DNA of 64,000 nucleotides. Origin: Bdellovibrio bacteriovorus HD100. GTDB lineage: Bacteria > Bdellovibrionota > Bdellovibrionia > Bdellovibrionales > Bdellovibrionaceae. Both the position numbers and the translations under genes were made by a program. Where the stretch lies: assembly GCF_000196175.1 (NCBI RefSeq), contig NC_005363.1:124001-188000 (forward strand), in the 5' to 3' direction. Below, piece after piece: positions 52,724-61,084 of this stretch; position 1 is the stretch's first letter; the number at the start of each line of letters is the position of its first letter. The notes under the pieces are model-generated. The model was not told the origin of the DNA and made no database searches. It saw only the letters and a list, made by a program, of their open reading frames with translations.

Positions 52724-53280
52724 GCACCCAAGATGTACTGATTCGTATTCAGGCAACTCCGAACCCCAATGCGTGGAAATTCGTTTTGGATCGCGCCGTC
52801 TTGAATGACGGCAAGGCGACCTATGCTGATGCCAAGGAAGCTGAGCAGAGCATTCTGGCGTCTTCCTTGTTCCAGGTGGAGGGTGTTCGTCAGGTTCACT
52901 TCTTCCAGAACGTGATCACGATCACGCATAATTTCGATGCGGATCCGGAAGAGATTCAACGCAACGTTTGTTCGGTGATTCAGACCCGCATGCCGGCGCA
53001 TAATCCGGCGGTGACCCAGATGGATGAAAAGAAGCTTCGCCGTGCCAGCCTGCCGCCGGAAGTCCAGCAGATCGAAGAGATTCTGGACCAAACGGTCCGT
53101 CCCGGTTTGCAAGGTGACGGCGGGGACTTGGATGTGGTGAAATATGAAGACAACAAGCTCTATGTCTTTTATCAGGGAGCTTGTGGAACCTGCCCGAGTG
53201 CCACTTCAGGTACACTGATGGCCATCGAGGGAATTTTGCGGGATCAATTCAATCCAACAATTGAAGTTATCCCGATGTGA
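52720..53280 (+). CDS. NfuA-like Fe-S carrier protein
   Basis: 186 residues. The N-terminal half is an Nfu_N domain (IRIQATPNPNAWKFVLDRAV; VRQVHFFQNVITITHNF) and the C-terminal half a NifU domain (VRPGLQGDGGDLDVVKY) with the CxxC pair in GACGTCPSATSGT that binds a shared [4Fe-4S] cluster. It probably takes clusters from SufBCD to target proteins. The order Nfu_N-NifU matches eukaryotic NFU1 rather than E. coli NfuA, which has an A-type N-terminal domain. Last clear gene of the suf operon. Confidence 0.92.
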   Translation: MSTQDVLIRIQATPNPNAWKFVLDRAVLNDGKATYADAKEAEQSILASSLFQVEGVRQVHFFQNVITITHNFDADPEEIQRNVCSVIQTRMPAHNPAVTQMDEKKLRRASLPPEVQQIEEILDQTVRPGLQGDGGDLDVVKYEDNKLYVFYQGACGTCPSATSGTLMAIEGILRDQFNPTIEVIPM

Positions 53281-53286
53281 GGATGA

Positions 53287-53952
53287 ATGCAGTCAGCGCA
53301 AGGTGCTCAGAAGCAAACTCCGGACAAGGTTGAAAGATTTCGTCTGTTGTGTGAGCGCCTCGCCCTGGTTCTGCAAAAAGAGGGTTTGTCCGTCAAACCC
53401 TACCGTGACCCCGCTTTGCCGCACTTTAATCAGCTGAACGAAAGCCAAAAAGACATCGCCCTTCACACCTTGAAGGACTATCTGGAAATCTGCCAGGAAG
53501 CCCACGCGGAAAGTTTCTCTTTAAAAGATTCCCCACGCTTTTGCTGGAAGGCTTTGCGCCGCTGGGGCTTGATCCCGGCCTCTGATTTTTTCGACAAATT
53601 AGAAGAATCTGATTCTGTGGAAGTGTACACCGATGAAGGCCTGCAGGTGTTTCGAAATCTGCGCTTCTTTGAGGTTTGCACGTACACGCTGGAAGAGCTT
53701 TATTCTTTGGAGTGGTGGAAGCTGTACGGCCGTGAAGAATCTGTGACCCGCAGCCTTTTTTCAATCTCTTTGGATTTGATCAACGGTCATATCCCAGGAA
53801 CGATGAAGTTCGATACCGGCAAACACGAACTGTGGGAGCTGTCTTCTGAGGGGATGCGCCGTTTTGTGGTCGAGCCGCGGCATGCGTGTTCTCTCCGTCG
53901 TAACGGAGAGATTCGGGGATTCCTATTTACGACGACGGTGGACTGTCTCTGA
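53287..53952 (+). CDS. Unrecognised cytoplasmic protein
   Basis: 221 residues without signal or membrane segments. Stretches such as VERFRLLCERLALVLQKEGL, FCWKALRRWGLIPASDFFDK and FTYTLEELYSLEWW-like CTYTLEELYSLEWWKLYGRE suggest a mixed alpha/beta protein rich in Trp and aromatic residues. It begins 6 bases after the nfu gene, so it is probably cotranscribed with suf. The last 30 bases overlap the end of the convergent gene. I recognise no family. Confidence 0.7.
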   Translation: MQSAQGAQKQTPDKVERFRLLCERLALVLQKEGLSVKPYRDPALPHFNQLNESQKDIALHTLKDYLEICQEAHAESFSLKDSPRFCWKALRRWGLIPASDFFDKLEESDSVEVYTDEGLQVFRNLRFFEVCTYTLEELYSLEWWKLYGREESVTRSLFSISLDLINGHIPGTMKFDTGKHELWELSSEGMRRFVVEPRHACSLRRNGEIRGFLFTTTVDCL

Positions 53953-54480
53953 ACCCAGCTGTTCTTCAGCGGATCTTTTCATGCCCGGGGCTGTGGCTTC
54001 CATGGTGTCTTCGTTGCGGCTGACAATCACGGCAGAATTTCCCAGGACTTCTTCTTTGGCCAGGGCTTTGACTGCCAGCGAGATCGCTTTTTGCTTTTCT
54101 TTTGAGAAGCCCACCACAGTCAGTTTTAGTTCCACCACCTGACCCACTTTCACTCCGGACAAAGTGTCAGAGGTGATGCCGTCAACAACACTGACCCCTT
54201 CCGGCAGGGACCACGTGTACGCCAGGTCGCCTTGCAGGGTCTGATTCACAAGAACGCGGCCGACAAGAATCACTTCATCAGTGCCGGATTCAGGGATTTC
54301 ATCCTCGGATTTTAGTTCAACATGGAACAGAGCCAGATGTTTACCCACAGGAGCAGGCCGCCACGTGGATTTGGCTGTGGAAGCGGGTTTGCGGTCTTCC
54401 GTTTTTGCCGTGAAGGAATAAACTGAAATGCCTGCAAGCAGGGACAGGATTGCGGTAAAGGCTATCTTTCGGTTCCGCAT
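53923..54480 (-). CDS. Membrane-anchored protein of unknown function
   Basis: 185 residues. An N-terminal membrane segment or signal (AFTAILSLLAGISVYSFTA) is followed by a beta-rich domain (LALFHVELKSEDEIPESG; VILVGRVLVNQTLQGDLAYT; VVELKLTVVGFSKEK) and a charged tail ending in RRRK. The middle resembles an immunoglobulin-like fold by strand pattern only. Its start lies inside the end of the metallopeptidase-like lipoprotein gene (19-base overlap), so the pair are likely coexpressed. Confidence 0.68.
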   Translation of the reverse strand: MRNRKIAFTAILSLLAGISVYSFTAKTEDRKPASTAKSTWRPAPVGKHLALFHVELKSEDEIPESGTDEVILVGRVLVNQTLQGDLAYTWSLPEGVSVVDGITSDTLSGVKVGQVVELKLTVVGFSKEKQKAISLAVKALAKEEVLGNSAVIVSRNEDTMEATAPGMKRSAEEQLGSETVHRRRK

Positions 54481-56426
54481 ATGACTGTGCCTCCTTTTTT
54501 GATTCTGTAAGTTGCATTGGTGTTCATCTGGGATGCCGTTTTATTGTAAGCGTTGATTTTTACGTTCAGCAGGTAGTAGCCAGCAGACAGTCCACTGGTG
54601 CTGATGGACTCGGTGGCGCCCACGGTTTCAGAACGGCTCTGTTTGACGATATAGTCAGAGGAATATCCGCCATACCAATAGGCGTCTTCAAAGTACACAT
54701 AGTCCTTTTTGTACAGAATAAGATCCAGATTCAGCTTTGTGCTTGAATACTCCAGCGACAGAGTGGTGCTGTTGCCATCGTGATAGTACAGATAGAAGTC
54801 GTTATTCACCTGCTGATCCGAGCGTTTGACGCTGTCTCTGGCCGTCATCAGTTGTTCTTCTTTTCCGACAGTGAAGGTGATATCAGAACAGGTGGTTTCG
54901 CCCAGATAGAAAGCATAGTCCTTGGTGGTCTTGCTTTGCTTTTCTTCAGCAAGGATCGCGTCCCATTTTGCTGTCGCACCAGCCACGTTGCGGGACAGTA
55001 GATTGTTAAACAGACCTACACTTGGAATGGGATAGACGGAGGTGTTGACCAGACTGGTGGTGACCGGATTGGATTTTTTGTGCCCGGCAGTGTCTTCCCC
55101 AGCGAAGGTCATCCACACTTTTGAGAAGTCCATGCCTCCGCCGAATTTGGTGCTTTCATACTCGGCCATGTCATCGCGAGTGGCTTTGTAAAGCGCGCGC
55201 GATACGGACACTTCACGGAAAGTCCCCGTGCCGGCAAGATCCGCTGAAGTGTTGTCATAGCTTGCCGCAGTTCCATCCTGCCACAGGTTGAAGGAAATAC
55301 TGACCCCGGCCGTGTTTCCTGAGGCGCGGTAGCCATAGGTGTCCACATAGTAGTGATAACGGGGATCTGTCGGTGCTCGATTTTCATCAGCGTTGTTATA
55401 GGCGGCATCCGCTCCACTTAAGACGGCGGCCTGGAAATAGTTGGCCCAGCCTTCACTCCAGGAAAGTCTGGCATCGATGACGAAGTTCCCTGTGTGGGAT
55501 CCTCCCGGAGATCCGGAATTGCCGTAGACGTCTTCCAGGAAGTGAGCGTATTCATGCAGGATCACGGAGTCATCAAAGTGGTCAGTGTCAGAAGACTTCA
55601 CGTCGCCGTTCACGCCCCCCAGGATGTAGAGCTTGCGTTCCCCCGGGGAATAGAACGACAGGGGAGAGTTGGAGCCGAAGTAAGAGTATGGATTGAATCC
55701 GGCCTTCCAGAAGACGGTCACTTTTTCGGCCACCCACCAGAGGTTGGTGTTGGTGGAAGGAATACCGCCATTGTTTTTGCCAATGTTGCGGCGGATGTAT
55801 TCGTTCGCCAGCAGGATGTTGTACATGATGTTGAAGGCGCCACCTTCGATGCGAGATGACGTGCTTTCGTTGGCCTCGGCGTAAACCGGGGAAGAAGTCA
55901 GATCCAGCGTGCCTGTGGTGATATCACCCGCCGTGATAGAGAATGATTTCGCCGCATAGTGAGGGGTGTTGGCATAAATGTCGGCCAGGATGCTGACTTT
56001 CAGATAGTCATTATAAGCCCGCGAGAAGACTTTGAAAGTGTAGGTGCCAGCGGTTTTTGGAATCTTAAAGGTCGCAATGCCATCGGTGTCGGTTTCACCC
56101 TGTTGGATGCGGGTGCCGGAGGTGTCATAGATATGGAACTCTGCAAAGGAGATTGGAACGGCATCGCCAGTTGCGACCACATTGGTCAGTCCGTTGGTAG
56201 AGCTGCCGGGAGTGAAGCTCAGGCCGCGATAAAGGAACTTTGTCGGAAGTGTGACAGTGACGGACTGGGCGGCATCCATTTCGGTGGGTTTGCCGTAATA
56301 GGTCGGCTCAGGAGAGGCGGGGGCATTGGATGAGAAGTCGCCGCCTTCAAGGCCGCCACCACCACAAGCTGTCAGAATGAGAGTCCACGCGCTGATAAAA
56401 CCAGCCATCATCCGGTTCAAAGTCAT
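54462..56426 (-). CDS. Lipoprotein with HExxH metallopeptidase-like domain
   Basis: 654 residues. The lipobox LILTACGGGG marks a lipoprotein. Domains in order: a carboxypeptidase-regulatory-like beta domain near residues 75-150 (IYDTSGTRIQQGETDTDGIA), a peptidase-like domain and a C-terminal beta domain resembling the bacterial pre-peptidase type (SAGYYLLNVKINAY). The peptidase-like domain has the zinc motif VILHEYAHFLED near residue 289 and a possible third ligand Glu in SWSEGWANYF. The HExxH plus distant Glu pattern is that of gluzincins. Surface or periplasmic location is predicted. Confidence 0.78.
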   Translation of the reverse strand: MTLNRMMAGFISAWTLILTACGGGGLEGGDFSSNAPASPEPTYYGKPTEMDAAQSVTVTLPTKFLYRGLSFTPGSSTNGLTNVVATGDAVPISFAEFHIYDTSGTRIQQGETDTDGIATFKIPKTAGTYTFKVFSRAYNDYLKVSILADIYANTPHYAAKSFSITAGDITTGTLDLTSSPVYAEANESTSSRIEGGAFNIMYNILLANEYIRRNIGKNNGGIPSTNTNLWWVAEKVTVFWKAGFNPYSYFGSNSPLSFYSPGERKLYILGGVNGDVKSSDTDHFDDSVILHEYAHFLEDVYGNSGSPGGSHTGNFVIDARLSWSEGWANYFQAAVLSGADAAYNNADENRAPTDPRYHYYVDTYGYRASGNTAGVSISFNLWQDGTAASYDNTSADLAGTGTFREVSVSRALYKATRDDMAEYESTKFGGGMDFSKVWMTFAGEDTAGHKKSNPVTTSLVNTSVYPIPSVGLFNNLLSRNVAGATAKWDAILAEEKQSKTTKDYAFYLGETTCSDITFTVGKEEQLMTARDSVKRSDQQVNNDFYLYYHDGNSTTLSLEYSSTKLNLDLILYKKDYVYFEDAYWYGGYSSDYIVKQSRSETVGATESISTSGLSAGYYLLNVKINAYNKTASQMNTNATYRIKKGGTVICGTER

Positions 56427-56505
56427 GTAGATCTTATCGGATTTACGGGGGGTGGGCTGAACGCGGGAAAGCCCTATTTCTTAATCGAAATTATTGAGGA
56501 AATGA

Positions 56506-56560
56506 CGAAGTTTTTTGCAGGACTGTCTCGGCTTGAGACAAATAAAAAAAGGCTCGAAGA
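56506..56560. repeat. 55-bp direct repeat, copy 1
   Basis: Identical over 55 bases to 58875-58929. The unit begins with CGAAG and ends with CGAAGA. It contains GTCTCGGCTTGAGAC, a 5-bp stem with a 5-base loop, set between TTTTTT and AAAAAAA arms that could extend the hairpin. It lies just past the KAP NTPase stop. Confidence 0.92.
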
Positions 56561-56583
56561 AACTAAGTCACCTTTACCTTAAT

Positions 56584-58836
56584 TTAAACTTTAAGAAAGG
56601 ATTTAATCACTCTTATTACATTCAGATATTTCCCATTATTAACTTCAATTAATCGGGTAACTAACGAGTGTTGAGAGTCGCTGGTCATTCGCATAAATCT
56701 TGCTGTATTTATGTAGTCGTCATTGCTATTGAAACCATTAATTTCAAGGTATTTTTCCAACAAATTGTCCAGTTGCGCTTCATTTAAGATTGATGTTCTT
56801 GCAATATGCATGTGGTCTAAATATTGCCGAAGGAGTCCGCTTTCATTTTCAAGTATCTCGAAGTAATTTTGATCTAGAGATAGTACCTCCTCATATGAAA
56901 AGTTGGGAAGAGAAGCGAAGAGGTTTGCTTTGATAGTTTCGAATTCAACTGGATAATCTGGTTTGTATACGCGTTTAAAAAGGAGCATGGACATAATTGA
57001 TACTTTTAGTTCACCTGTCCATGCAACCTTTGCGCGGGCGCTTAAATACCCATTTATCCAGCTCTTAAAAATTCCGGTGGAGGATATAGCTTCGCGAAGA
57101 GAATGATAGATCCATTCAGTGTTTCCATCCTTTTCATGACAGATCTTCTTCATTGTTAATGCAACAAATGATGGATGTAGACTCCTATCGATTGCCTGAA
57201 CTATTCCGATGAAGTTTGAGCTTAGTTGATCTGCGGTTAGATAATTGAATGAATAGCTAGGTATTTCTTGATGGTGAGAGTATGGATTATCCTTAAGTCC
57301 ATCAATGATCATTTTGAGACCTTCCCATGAAATTGCATTTGGGGGGGATTTGTCCATTTGATAGATTGGGGTATAAATGGGATTTATCATTTTAAATAGA
57401 TGATGTCTATTTTCGCCGTTTGAAAGCTCGGAAACTAATGTGAATGCTGCATGTGTTTGGTTTCCATAGATGCTTTGATATAGAGCGACGAACTTATCTT
57501 CGTCGCCTGGCATAGGTTCAAACATGTCTAAATAAATTTTTGGGAACCGTGTCTTTAAAATTGTTATCTTTATGGCCTCTTGAAGGTGGATCTTGTGTGC
57601 TCCGAACTTGAGGAGTGAGTGCAGGGAGATGGCAAATTGCTTTAAGTCGCGATAATTATTCAGAAGATAGTAATATTCGCTTTCAAAATTGGTCTTGGAA
57701 ATTTCAGTAAGGTAGTGTTCCATGCCTTCTTGCTCAAGCACTCTCATGATATACTGTTTTGCTTGATTGTTGGACTGATTGTAGTCCAGCGCATGTACAT
57801 GAAGTTCGTAGTCTATGTATTTTGCAAAGAAAGAGCTATGTCCGTGAGAAGAATCATGCAATAAGCTCTCAATTCGAACTCTGTCGTATAAAACAATTTG
57901 CTTAATTTTTGGAACGCCAGCGATTTTTCCAATTAAACGTAATGCGACGACGACCTCTTCAGGTTTTAGCCTGTCGAGATCGTCATATATAATTACGTAC
58001 ATATCATCTGATGACTCTAGGTGATTTGATAAAAGTTTTTTTGTAGCAATCTGACTATCGGAGTTTGTTACTAGTTGTACAACTGAAGACAATATGTTTG
58101 GGGTTGATGAAAGCATCGACTCAAAGACAGCCTTTGTAAAAATATTTGGATTCTCGCCAAAGAATATCGACAAATATTTTTCTCTTAGTTCTTCGACAAG
58201 TGACTCGGAGCTGAAGTAGTTTGAAGAGTCAATGTGAGTGATTTTGTACCGGCGGTCCTTTTCTAAGGTGGAGACTAAAGAGTGGATTAGAGAAGTTTTC
58301 CCTATGCCCCACGGTCCAGATATTCCAATAGTTGAAAGTTTGTTGTTTTCGTGCACTACCTTCAAGAGAAAGTCTTCCTTTTCTCCCGCATCTTTACTTA
58401 GACCTTCGGTGATCTCGAAAGGCCGTAGGTCAAATATTGATTCAAGTCCGAAGTTTTCAATTTTTTGGGGTGCTTTTCCGCTCTTCCAGTTAATGGAGGC
58501 AATCATTCCTAATACTGTGGATACCATTCCAATTAGGTAGACAATTTCTTTATGTTGAGAGGGTGGGGACGTGTATAGGTCGACAACAAGCATTAAGTTG
58601 GAAAGAAAGTAGGTGAAGCCATTGGCTATAAGGGACTTGGTATTTTGAGAGAACGTAAATACCTGATATGTGAGGCAAAAGCACAGCACTGACCAACTCG
58701 ATATACTTAAAAGTCTAAGCGCTAAGCTCAATTCCTTTGTTGCGTCTACGAACAGTGACAGGCCGTATAGTATTGCAAAGCTGGCCAGCAGGGACTTTAG
58801 TAAGGAGGTTGAGTGTTTTTGTAGAAATGGGACCAT
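56584..58836 (-). CDS. KAP-family P-loop NTPase with N-terminal membrane helices
   Basis: 750 residues. Four hydrophobic helices lie within residues 10-118 (for example LLASFAILYGLSLFV and LIGMVSTVLGMIASINW). A KAP-type P-loop domain follows, with Walker A GISGPWGIGKTSLIHSL near residue 174 and Walker B MYVIIYDDLDRLKPEEV near residue 283. The last 350 residues are helical with no known motif. KAP NTPases are membrane-linked STAND-like ATPases, patchily spread and found in phage-defence settings. The gene is AT-rich (two sampled 60-base lines gave 38% and 42% GC, against 60% in a line of xseA) and is bounded by perfect 55-bp repeats, so recent gain is likely. No clear ribosome-binding site. 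Confidence 0.85.
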   Translation of the reverse strand: MVPFLQKHSTSLLKSLLASFAILYGLSLFVDATKELSLALRLLSISSWSVLCFCLTYQVFTFSQNTKSLIANGFTYFLSNLMLVVDLYTSPPSQHKEIVYLIGMVSTVLGMIASINWKSGKAPQKIENFGLESIFDLRPFEITEGLSKDAGEKEDFLLKVVHENNKLSTIGISGPWGIGKTSLIHSLVSTLEKDRRYKITHIDSSNYFSSESLVEELREKYLSIFFGENPNIFTKAVFESMLSSTPNILSSVVQLVTNSDSQIATKKLLSNHLESSDDMYVIIYDDLDRLKPEEVVVALRLIGKIAGVPKIKQIVLYDRVRIESLLHDSSHGHSSFFAKYIDYELHVHALDYNQSNNQAKQYIMRVLEQEGMEHYLTEISKTNFESEYYYLLNNYRDLKQFAISLHSLLKFGAHKIHLQEAIKITILKTRFPKIYLDMFEPMPGDEDKFVALYQSIYGNQTHAAFTLVSELSNGENRHHLFKMINPIYTPIYQMDKSPPNAISWEGLKMIIDGLKDNPYSHHQEIPSYSFNYLTADQLSSNFIGIVQAIDRSLHPSFVALTMKKICHEKDGNTEWIYHSLREAISSTGIFKSWINGYLSARAKVAWTGELKVSIMSMLLFKRVYKPDYPVEFETIKANLFASLPNFSYEEVLSLDQNYFEILENESGLLRQYLDHMHIARTSILNEAQLDNLLEKYLEINGFNSNDDYINTARFMRMTSDSQHSLVTRLIEVNNGKYLNVIRVIKSFLKV

Positions 58837-58874
58837 GCTAGGACTATCGGATATAAACTTAAACTAATTAAGTG

Positions 58875-58929
58875 CGAAGTTTTTTGCAGGACTGTCTCGG
58901 CTTGAGACAAATAAAAAAAGGCTCGAAGA
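58875..58929. repeat. 55-bp direct repeat, copy 2
   Basis: Perfect copy of 56506-56560, lying 38 bases above the KAP NTPase start. The two copies are 2,369 bases apart and enclose only that gene. Confidence 0.92.
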
Positions 58930-59108
58930 CCACTCTGAAAAAGTAAACCTGTTTTAGCTAAGGTGGGTAACCATGATAACAACTTTAGGCTTCTCAGTAC
59001 GAGCTGAGCTTGCTCACCATTGTCAGGGACAGTCCCCAAAAATATGCTTGTAAGGTTTATTTTCGATAGAGCTTTACGCCGTCGAACCCTTCTAAAAACC
59101 ATTCTATC

Positions 59109-59177
59109 ATGTCTTTTTATATCGTCAATCGAACCGGACTCTTACTTTCCGGTAAAGCTCCGATAAATTGCTTATGA
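59109..59177 (+). CDS. Possible 22-codon leader ORF
   Basis: An ATG at 59109 opens 22 codons (MSFYIVNRTGLLLSGKAPIN and two more) and its TGA overlaps the ATG of the small membrane protein gene as ATGA. There is no clear ribosome-binding site. It could couple translation to the next gene, or be chance. Confidence 0.25.
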   Translation: MSFYIVNRTGLLLSGKAPINCL

Positions 59178-59392
59178 CACCAGAAAAGCTCGATTTTATT
59201 TTTCCCTTCGTGGTTTTTTTCTATGGACTCCTGATGGTTGTTGTGTTGGAGAACCCTGTCCTGGCGCGCATCGGGCAGGAGCGCATGGGTCAGGCCTATG
59301 CCAATTTGGCCAAACACAAATCCCTGGGTTGGGTGTGTTTTTTCGTGGGCGGATTGTGGTCCGTTCAGAACGTTTGGCACTCCAGTCTATAG
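59174..59392 (+). CDS. Small two-helix membrane protein
   Basis: 72 residues with two hydrophobic segments: FIFPFVVFFYGLLMVVVL near the start and LGWVCFFVGGLWSVQNVW near the end. A short charged loop between them carries NPVLARIGQERMGQAYANL. I know no named family. No good ribosome-binding site precedes the ATG at 59174, whose first bases overlap a possible leader stop. It lies 56 bases before xseA on the same strand. Confidence 0.6.
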   Translation: MTPEKLDFIFPFVVFFYGLLMVVVLENPVLARIGQERMGQAYANLAKHKSLGWVCFFVGGLWSVQNVWHSSL

Positions 59393-59424
59393 GTCGTTGA
59401 CTCTCAATGTATTGACTCCACCCC

Positions 59425-59448
59425 GAGGGAGCATTAGCCTCTGCTCCC
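59425..59448 (+). promoter_or_regulatory. Hairpin sequestering the xseA ribosome-binding site
   Basis: GGGAGC (59427-59432) pairs with GCTCCC (59443-59448), the latter directly abutting the xseA ATG, with a 10-base loop. The only Shine-Dalgarno-like sequence, GAGGGAG, lies in the first arm, so translation may be controlled by this fold. Confidence 0.4.
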
Positions 59449-60855
59449 ATGTCGGACTCTCCTAATCAGCCTCTTCGTAAAACAGATGTTTCAGCCCAAG
59501 CCAGTCTTGGAGCTGCGGACCTATTGACGAAGAACAACGAACCTTCCGTGCTTTCCGTCGAGCAGCTTAATATCTATGTGAAGCAGTTGCTGGAGGGTCA
59601 GATCGGGCAGGTGTGGGTGAAGGGTGAAATTTCAAACTTCAAGGCTCACACCTCCGGTCACTTTTATTTCAGCCTGAAAGATTCCCGTTCCCAGATCACG
59701 GCCGTGATGTTCCGTGGTAACAACGCCCGTTTGAAATTCAAACCTACCGATGGGATGGAAGTCATCGTTCGCGGCCGCATCACGGTGTATGAGCCGCGTG
59801 GTAACTATCAGCTGATGTGCGAGATGATGGAACCCGTCGGTGCCGGAGCTTTGCAAAAAGCTTTCGAGCAACTGAAAATGAAATTGAAAGCCGAGGGTTT
59901 GTTTGAATCAGCCCGCAAAAAGCCGATTCCGACTTTCCCAAGACATATTGCGATCGTGACGTCTCCGACCGGAGCGGCGATTCGTGATATTTTGAACGTT
60001 CTTTCCCGTCGCGCTAAAGCCATCCAGGTGACGGTGGTTCCAACCATCGTGCAGGGTGAGGCGGCAGCTCCACAAATTTGCGAGGCCTTTAAAAAAGCCA
60101 CCGCCCTTCCGGGTGTGGATGTGGTGATTGTCGGGCGCGGTGGTGGATCCATTGAAGACATGTGGTGTTTCAATGATGAACGGCTTGCGCGTTTGATTGC
60201 GGCAAGCCCGGTCCCGGTGATTTCCGCCGTGGGGCACGAAATTGATTTTACTATCGCTGACTTTGTGGCGGACTTGCGTGCGCCGACACCTTCGGCCGCG
60301 GCAGAACTTGTGGCGAAAAGCTCAGGCGAACTGGCCAACAAGGTTGTGTCGCTGGAGCGCATGCTGCATCTGACTTTTGAAAAGAAGATGAAGTTCCTGC
60401 GTGAAAAGATGCTGGGTCTTTCCAAACGACTGGTGGATCCGAAGCGCCGTTTGCAGGATCTGGAGCTTCGCAACGATGATCTTTTGAACCGTCTGGAGTT
60501 CGCGATCAACCGCCGTCTGGCGGAGCGTCGCCACCGGGTGGAGCTGATGAGTCAGAAACTGGGAAGCCCCCAGGATCTGATTGATGAAAAGAAAAAGGAT
60601 CTGGAATATCTGAAGGCACGTTCTGAAAAGGCGCTACATTTTTCGATTGAAAGAAAAAAGGCCCGCATGGGCAAGGTCATGGCTATGCTGGATAGTCTCA
60701 GTCCCCTGAAGGTGGTTGAGCGTGGCTATTCAATCGTGACCAAAAATTCTGAAGTTATTAAATCTGCGAGTCAGGTGAAAAAGGGAGACCTTTTGGATAT
60801 CCGCCTGGCTCAGGGCTCAGTGACCGCCATCGTGGATGGCGTGAAGGAGGAATAG
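59449..60855 (+). CDS. xseA: Exodeoxyribonuclease VII large subunit
   Basis: 468 residues. The OB-fold domain (VKGEISNFKAHTSGHFYFSL; SQITAVMFRGN) is followed by the catalytic domain (IAIVTSPTGAAIRDILNVLS; VDVVIVGRGGGSIEDMWCFN; SAVGHEIDFTIADFVADLRA) and a C-terminal coiled coil. About 30 extra residues precede the usual LSVEQLNIYVKQLLEG start. With XseB it degrades single-stranded DNA from both ends. xseB follows after one base. Confidence 0.95.
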   Translation: MSDSPNQPLRKTDVSAQASLGAADLLTKNNEPSVLSVEQLNIYVKQLLEGQIGQVWVKGEISNFKAHTSGHFYFSLKDSRSQITAVMFRGNNARLKFKPTDGMEVIVRGRITVYEPRGNYQLMCEMMEPVGAGALQKAFEQLKMKLKAEGLFESARKKPIPTFPRHIAIVTSPTGAAIRDILNVLSRRAKAIQVTVVPTIVQGEAAAPQICEAFKKATALPGVDVVIVGRGGGSIEDMWCFNDERLARLIAASPVPVISAVGHEIDFTIADFVADLRAPTPSAAAELVAKSSGELANKVVSLERMLHLTFEKKMKFLREKMLGLSKRLVDPKRRLQDLELRNDDLLNRLEFAINRRLAERRHRVELMSQKLGSPQDLIDEKKKDLEYLKARSEKALHFSIERKKARMGKVMAMLDSLSPLKVVERGYSIVTKNSEVIKSASQVKKGDLLDIRLAQGSVTAIVDGVKEE

Positions 60856-60856
60856 A

Positions 60857-61081
60857 ATGGATTTTGAGAAGAAACTAGGCCGTCTTGAAGAGATCGTGCA
60901 AAAGATGGAAAAAGGCGATCTGGCTTTGGAAGAGTCTTTGAAGCTGTTCGAGGAAGGTGTGAAGCTTTCCCGCGAATGCCATCAGCGTCTGAATGAAGCT
61001 GAATCCAAAGTGAAACTGTTGATGTCTGTGGGAGCTGACGGCCAGCCGGTGACCACTGATTTCACTTCAGAGGAGAACTAA
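60857..61081 (+). CDS. xseB: Exodeoxyribonuclease VII small subunit
   Basis: 74 residues, all helical, with the XseB signature FEKKLGRLEEIVQKMEKGDL and LEESLKLFEEGVKLSRECHQ. A GGAGG ribosome-binding site lies in the end of xseA. It binds the XseA coiled coil. The next gene, ispA, starts 3 bases past its stop. Confidence 0.95.
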   Translation: MDFEKKLGRLEEIVQKMEKGDLALEESLKLFEEGVKLSRECHQRLNEAESKVKLLMSVGADGQPVTTDFTSEEN

Positions 61082-61084
61082 GCC

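Noticed and set aside
53923-53952. 30-base convergent overlap as an antisense regulatory device
   Set aside because: Short tail-to-tail overlaps are common in compact genomes and nothing else points to regulation.
56506-58929. Integron cassette with attC sites around the KAP gene
   Set aside because: The 55-bp repeats lack the GTTRRRY/RYYYAAC core sites and no integrase gene is present, so an attC reading is not supported.
59026-59036. GGGACAGTCCC palindrome as a REP element
   Set aside because: Only one full copy was found in the window; related GGACTGTC words occur elsewhere but are too short to claim a repeat family.
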